From the NCBI GenBank assembly GCA_949130485.1, contig OX422199.1, positions 4,264,402 to 4,328,401 on the forward strand: DNA of 64,000 nt, written 5' to 3'. Position 1 is the stretch's first letter, and each line of letters opens with the position of its first letter. The DNA is from Agelas oroides (taxonomy: Eukaryota; Porifera; Demospongiae; Agelasida; Agelasidae). The notes below the pieces were generated by a model. The model was given only the letters and a program-made list of their open reading frames with translations, was not told where the DNA came from and did not search any database. Below are positions 58,644 through 64,000 of this stretch, one piece after another. A program made the translations under genes and the position numbers.

Positions 58644-61600
58644 GTACCTACACGGTGGTTAAAACGGCGTTATCACGCCTTTCCCGCCTATAAACAGGCT
58701 TCCACCAACAACACATTTCCTCCACAGCGGTGCAAACTGCTTTCTCGATCTTCTCTGCCACTTAAGAAGGCCTCCACGCGCTTCACTGTCCCCACTCGGA
58801 GGTTAAAACGGCGTTATCAGGCCTTTCCCGCACATAAACAGGCTTGCACCAACCTCACAGGGCCTCAACAACGGTGAAAACTGCTTTCTCGATGCTCCCT
58901 GGCACTTAAACAACCATACACGTGATTCACAGCACTTCCTCGCAGGTTAAAACGGCGCTATCAGGTCTTTCCCGCACATAAACAGCCTTCCACCAACCAC
59001 ACAGGGCTTCCACAACGGTGAAAACTGGTTTCTCGCTCTTCTTTGCCACTTAAACAGCCTTCACGTGCTTCACCGTATCTACTCGGAGTTTAAAATGGAG
59101 TTATCAAGTCTTTCCCGCATATAAACAGGCTTGCACAAACCTCACAGGGACTCCATAGCGGTGAAAACTGCTTTCTTGATCTTCTCTGGCACATGAACAG
59201 ACCTGCACGTGCTTCACAGTACCTCCTTGGAGGTTAAAACGGTGTTATCAGGCCTTTCCCGCCTATAAACAGGCTTCCACCAACAACACAGGGCCTCCAC
59301 AGCGGTGCAAACTGCTTTCTCGATCTTCTCTGCCACTTAAACAGGTCTCCACCCGCTTCACAGTACCTACTCGGAGGTTAAAACGGCGTTATCAGGCCTT
59401 TCCCGCACATAAACAGGCTTGCACCAACCTCACAGGGCCTCCACATCGTTGAAAACTACTTTCCCGATCCTCCCTGGCACTTAAACAAGCATACACGTAA
59501 TACACAGCACTTCCTCGGCGGTTAAAACGGCGCTATCAGGTCTTTCCCGCACATAAACAGGCTTCCACCAACCACACAGGGCCTCCACAGCTGTGCAAAC
59601 TGCTTTCTCGATCTTCTCTGCCAGTTAAACAGGCCTCCACGTGCTTCACAGTATCTACTCGGAGGTTGAAATGGCGTTGTCAGGCCTTTCCCGCCTATAA
59701 ACAGGCTTCCACCAACAACACAGGGCCTGCACAGCGGTGCAAACTGCTTTCTCGATCTTCTCTACCACTTAAACAGGCCTCCATATGCTGCACAGTACCT
59801 ACTCGGAGGTTAAAACGGGGTTATCAGGCATTTCCCCCACATAAACAGGCTTGCACCAACCTCACAGGGCCTCGAAAGCGGTGAAAACGGGTTTCTCGAT
59901 CCTGTCTGGCATTTAAACAATCCTAGACGTGATCCACAGCACTTCTTCGGAGGTTAAAACGGAGTTATCAGGTCTTTCCCGCACATAAACAGGCTTACAC
60001 CTACCACACAGGGCCTCCACGGCGGTGAAAACTGCTTTCTCGATCTTCTCTGCGACTTAAACAGGCCTGCACGTGCTTCACCGAACCAACACGGAGGATA
60101 AAACGGCGTTATCAGGTCTTTCCCGCACATAAATAGGCTTGCACCAACCTCACAGGGCCTCCACAACGGTGAAAACTGCTTTCTCGATCCTCCCTGGCAC
60201 TGAAACAAGCCGACACGTGCTTCACAGCTCTTCTTCGGAGGTTAAAACGACGTTATCAGGTCTTTCCTTCATATAAACGTGCTTGTGCCAATCTCACAGG
60301 GCCTCCAAAGCGGTGAAAACTGCTTTCTATATCCCCTCTGGCATTTAAACGAGCCTAAACATGATCCACAGCACTTCTTCAGAGGTTAAAAGGGCATTAT
60401 CAGGTCTTTCCCGCACATAAACAGGCTTCCACCAACCACACAGGGCCTCCACAGCGGTGAAAACTGCTTTCTTGATCTTCTCTGGCACTTAAACAGGCCT
60501 GTACGCGCTTCACAGTACCTCCACAGAGGTTAATACGCCGTAATCTGGTCTTTTCCGCATATAAACAGGATTGCACCAACCTCACAGGGCTTCCACAGTG
60601 GTGAAAACTGCTTTCTTGATCTTCTCTGGCACTTAAACAGGCCTGTACGTGCTTCACAGTACCTCCACAGGGGTTAAAACAGCGTTATCTGGACTTTTCC
60701 GCACATAAACAGGATTGCACCAACCTCACAGGGCTTCCACAGTGGTGAAAACTGCTTTATCGATCTCGCTGCCACTTAAACAGGCCTACACTTGGTTCAA
60801 AGCACGCCCTAGGAGGTTAAACCGGCGTTATCAAGTCTTTCCAGCACATAAACAGGCTTGCACAAACGCCTCACTGGGCCTCCACAGCGGTGAAAACTGC
60901 TTTCTCGATCTTCTCTGCAACTTCAACAGGCCTGCACGTGTTTCACAGTACCTACTCAGAGATTAAAGCAGCGTTATCAGGAATTTCCCGCATAAAAACA
61001 GGCTTGCACCAATCTCACAGGGCCTCCGTAGCAGTGAAAACTGCTTTCTCGATCCTCCCTGGCACTTAAACAAGCCTTACACGTGCTTCACAGTACCTAC
61101 TCGGAGGTTAAAACGGAGTTATCAGGTCTTTCCCGCATATTAACAGGCTTGCACCAACCTCACAGGGCCTCCACAGCGGTGAAAACTACTTTCCTGATCT
61201 TCTCTGGCACCTGAACTGGCCTGCACGTGCTTCACAGTACATCCTTGGAGGTTAAAACGGCGTTATCAGGTCTTTCGAACACATAAACAAGCTTGCACTA
61301 AGCTCACACGGCCAGCACAACGGTGAAAACTGCTTCGTCGATCATCTCTGCCACTTAAACCAGCCTCCACGTACCTCCCAGCATCTCCTAGGAAGTTAAA
61401 ACGGGGTTATCAGGTCTTTCCCGCACATAAACAGGCTTCCACCAACCACACAGGGTCTCCACAGAGGTGCAAACTGCTTTCTCGATCTTCTCTGCCACTT
61501 AAACAGGCCTCCATGTGCTTCACATTACCTACTCGGAGGTTAAAACGGCGTTGTCAGGCCTTTCCCGCCTATAAACAGGCTTGCGCCAACATCACAGGGC

Positions 61601-61986
61601 CTCCAAAGCGGTAAAAACTGCTTTCTCGATCTTCCCTTGCACTTAAACAAGTATACACGTGATTCACAGCACTTCCTCGGAGGTTAAAACGACGTTATCA
61701 GGCTTTTCCCGTACATAAACAGGCTTCCACCAACCACACAGGGCCTCCACAGCTGTACAAACTGCTTTCTCGAACTTCTCTGCCACTTAACCAGGCCTCC
61801 ACGTGCTTCACAGTACCTACTCGGAGGTTAAAACGGCGTTATCAGGCCTTTCCCGCCTATAAATAGGCCTCCACCAACAACACAGGGCCTCCACAGCGGA
61901 GCAAACTGCTTTCTCGATCTTCACTGCCACTTAAACAGGCCTCCACCTGCTGCACAGCACCTACTCGGAGGTTAAAACGGCGTTAA

Positions 61987-62550
61987 CACCTACCAACACT
62001 ACACATCTCTGATAAGCTCAGAAAAGCCATACCAAACCCACCCCTGGTAGCCTACAGGAGACCACCCAACCTGCGAGATCTCCTGGTTCGAGCAGTGGTA
62101 AAAACACCAACCCCACCCACCGTTGGAGACAATGCCCCCTGCGGCAGCAGACGATGCAAGACCTGCCAGCTAATAAAACACACCAACACTTTTACCAGTA
62201 ATACCACGGGCAGGAGATACACCATCAGGAACCAATTTACATGTAAAACAAAAAACATCGTGTACATGACCAGCTGCAACAAGTGTAACAAGCAATATGT
62301 GGGAGAGACAGAAAATGCCCTGCACATCAGGATGAATGGCCACCGGTCCGACATCACAACAAAGAAACTGGACAAACCGGTGGCCGCACACTTCAACCAG
62401 CCAGACCACTCCTATGAAGATCTGAGGGTGATGGGGATAGAGAAGATAGAAGATCATAACAACAGCAGGAAACGGAGGAAGCTGAGGGAACGATATTGGA
62501 TCTTCGAGCTCAGAACACTGACGCCCGAGGGACTCAACATCGAGGACTAA
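61987..62550 (+). pseudogene. Penelope-like retroelement C-terminal fragment with GIY-YIG nuclease
   Basis: The open frame from 61987 (just after an in-frame TAA) to TAA at 62548 includes LVAYRRPPNLRDLLVRA, the linker seen after the reverse transcriptase in Penelope-like elements, then a cysteine pair (CGSRRCKTC) and a GIY-YIG domain: NIVYMTSC, KQYVGETENALHIRMNGHRSD, HFNQPDHS and a terminal PEGLNIED. The reverse transcriptase is absent, so the copy is 5'-truncated at the satellite junction. The retained part has no internal stop. GIY-YIG nucleases nick target DNA during insertion of these elements. Confidence 0.88.
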
Positions 62551-62769
62551 CAGACGCCGCGTCTGGACGCTAACACCATGCGTCCGGACGCTAACAACAT
62601 TGCGTCGGAACGCCAGACTCTTAGAGATTTAGTATAAAAAGAACTCCACTTGTGTTATTTGTACCTTGTATTTGACCAGTGTCCCAGTTGTTGTATGCCT
62701 GAAGAAGGTCCGGATCGGACTGAAACGTAGCAAGAAAAGTTTGACCAATGTAATAGCGAAGTACTTCAC
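62551..62769 (+). mobile_element. 3' untranslated end of the Penelope-like element
   Basis: It contains two or three copies of a GCGTCCGGACGCTAACA-type repeat and, at about 62698-62730, CTGAAGAAG, a perfect 5-bp stem GTCCG/CGGAC and GAAAC. That arrangement resembles the core of the hammerhead ribozymes found in Penelope-like elements, but the usual CUGAUGA reads CUGAAGA. Satellite resumes at about 62770, not in the phase where it was left. Confidence 0.6.
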
Positions 62770-62860
62770 TGCCACTTAAACAGGCCTGCACGTGATTCAC
62801 AGAACCTACACGGATGTTAAAACGGCGTTATCAGGCCTTTCCCGCACAAAAACAGGCTTG

Positions 62861-63545
62861 CACAAACGCCTCACAGGGCCACCACAGCGGTGAAAACTGC
62901 TTTCTCGATCTTCACTGCAACTTAAACAGGCCTGCACGTGTTTCTCAGTACCTACTCGGAGATTAAAACGGCGTTATCAGGAATTTCCCGCATAAAAACA
63001 GGCTTGTACTAATCTCACAGGGCCTCCACAGTGGTGAAAACTGCTTATCGATCTTCCCTTGCACTTAAACAGGCCTACACATGGTTCAAAGCACGCCCTA
63101 GGAGGTTAAAACGGCGTTATCAGGTCTTTCCAGCACATAAACAGGCTTGCACAAACGCCTCACAGGGCCACCACAGCGGTGAAAACTGCTTTCTCGATCT
63201 TCTCTGCAACTTAAACAGGCATGCACGTGTTTCACAGTACCTACTCGGAGATTAAAACAGCGTTATCAGGAATTTCCCGCATAAAAACAGGCTTGTACCA
63301 ATCTCACAGGGCCTCCACAGTGGTGAAAACTGCTTATCGATCTTCCCTTGCACTTAAACAGGCCCACACATGGTTCAAAGCACGCCCTAGGAGGTTAAAA
63401 CGGCGTTATCAGGTCTTTCCAGCACATAAACAGGCTTGCACAAACGCCTCACAGGGCCACCACAGCGGTGAAAACTGCTTTCTCGATCTTCTCTGCCACT
63501 TAAACAGGCCTGCACGCGCTTCACAGTACCTACTCGGAGGTTAAA
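62861..63545. repeat. Higher-order repeat: 289-bp two-monomer unit, about 2.4 copies
   Basis: CACAAACGCCTCACAGGG recurs at 62861, 63150 and 63439, exactly 289 bases apart each time, with a second monomer type carrying GGAATTTCCCGCATAAAAAC between them. Confidence 0.9.
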
Positions 63546-64000
63546 ACGGCGTTATCAGGCCTTTCCCGCACATAAACAGGCTTGCACCAACATCACAGGG
63601 CCTCCACAACGGTGAAAACTGCTTTCCCGATCCTCCCTGGCACTTAAACAAGCATACACGTGATTCACAGCACTTCCTCGGTGGTTAAAACGGCGCTATC
63701 AGGTCTTTCCCGCACATAAACAGGCTTCCACCAACCACACAGGGCCTCCACAACGGTGAAAACTGCTTTCTCGCTCTTCTTTGCCACCTGAACAGGCCTG
63801 CACGTGCTTCACAGTACCTCCTTGCAGGTTAAAACGGCGTTATCAGGTCTTTCCAGCACATAAACAGGCTTACACAAACGCTTCACAGGGCCTCCACAGC
63901 AGTGAAAACTGCTTTCTCGACCTACTCTGCAACTTAAACAGGCCTGCACGTGTTTCACAGTACCTACTCGGAGATTAAAACGGCGTTATCAGGAATTTCC

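Larger units (their letters stand above)
36907..64000. repeat. 144-bp satellite array, right block, continues past the window
   Basis: It has the same monomer as the left block, resuming in phase after the 17-kb insertion. About 165 units are present once the inserted elements (41097-41581, 44856-45973, 56858-57364, 58179-58643, 61986-62769) are set aside. Unit types recur in ordered sets, giving higher-order repeats that differ along the array. Most units keep a CACGTG block and a TTTCCCGC or TTTCGCGC block. Every unit offers two TTAA sites. No transcript or gene is supported. Confidence 0.97.

Noticed and set aside
62052-62457. Minus-strand frames opposite the GIY-YIG region
   Set aside because: They are antisense shadows of the Penelope-like coding sequence.
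36796-63978. Frames of up to 143 codons in the right satellite block with LKRRYQVFPAHKQA-type repeats
   Set aside because: They have the same cause: a monomer length divisible by three. There are no domains, splice signals or conserved start.
10435-64000. CRISPR array
   Set aside because: The repeats are contiguous monomers without unique spacers, in a eukaryotic context.

Overview
The window is metazoan nuclear DNA: genes have introns with GT..AG borders, there are no operons, and transposons are dense. The mix of transposons, including a KDZ-type transposase with a CxC5-like cysteine cluster, a Penelope-like element and many short inverted-repeat elements, suggests an early-branching marine animal such as a sponge or cnidarian. 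The species call is an inference. I see no clear single-copy host gene.

Layout. (1) 1-10434 is a transposon-rich flank: long-inverted-repeat elements (1-901, 5641-7844, 8072-10234) and a family of Mutator-like short elements with 9-10 bp target duplications, down to a 39-bp copy. One member (3191-4179) carries the first exon of a RecQ-type helicase. (2) 10435-19579 and 36907-64000 are one satellite array with a 144-bp monomer, roughly 225 or more copies here and running off the right edge. Monomer variants are arranged in higher-order repeats of different lengths (about 287, 289, 432 and 708 bp, plus a 5178-bp spaced duplication). (3) 19580-36906 is a 17.3-kb block inserted into one satellite monomer and flanked by a 9-bp direct repeat (ACCAACAAC). 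I interpret it as a giant KDZ (Zisupton-like) DNA transposon.

The giant element carries two spliced genes head to tail on the minus strand. The upstream gene (35616-27956, six exons) is a KDZ transposase with two in-frame TGA codons, so this copy is dead. The downstream gene (27731-20490, eight exons) encodes a P-loop ATPase with a Ser/Thr/Asn repeat and a C-terminal PHD finger. I do not know a described name for this protein. Both ends of the block carry a GTAGTGAGGTAG motif in inverted orientation, expanded to about 0.75 kb at the right end. Its introns hold younger short elements.

The satellite itself has been hit by a 1118-bp near-perfect palindrome (TA duplication), two piggyBac-type short elements (TTAA, same monomer position), a recombined half copy of one of them, a Penelope-like 3' end with a GIY-YIG domain, and a retroelement-like TTCAC tail found four times. 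Open reading frames inside the satellite and the minisatellite are by-products of the repeats and are not annotated as genes.
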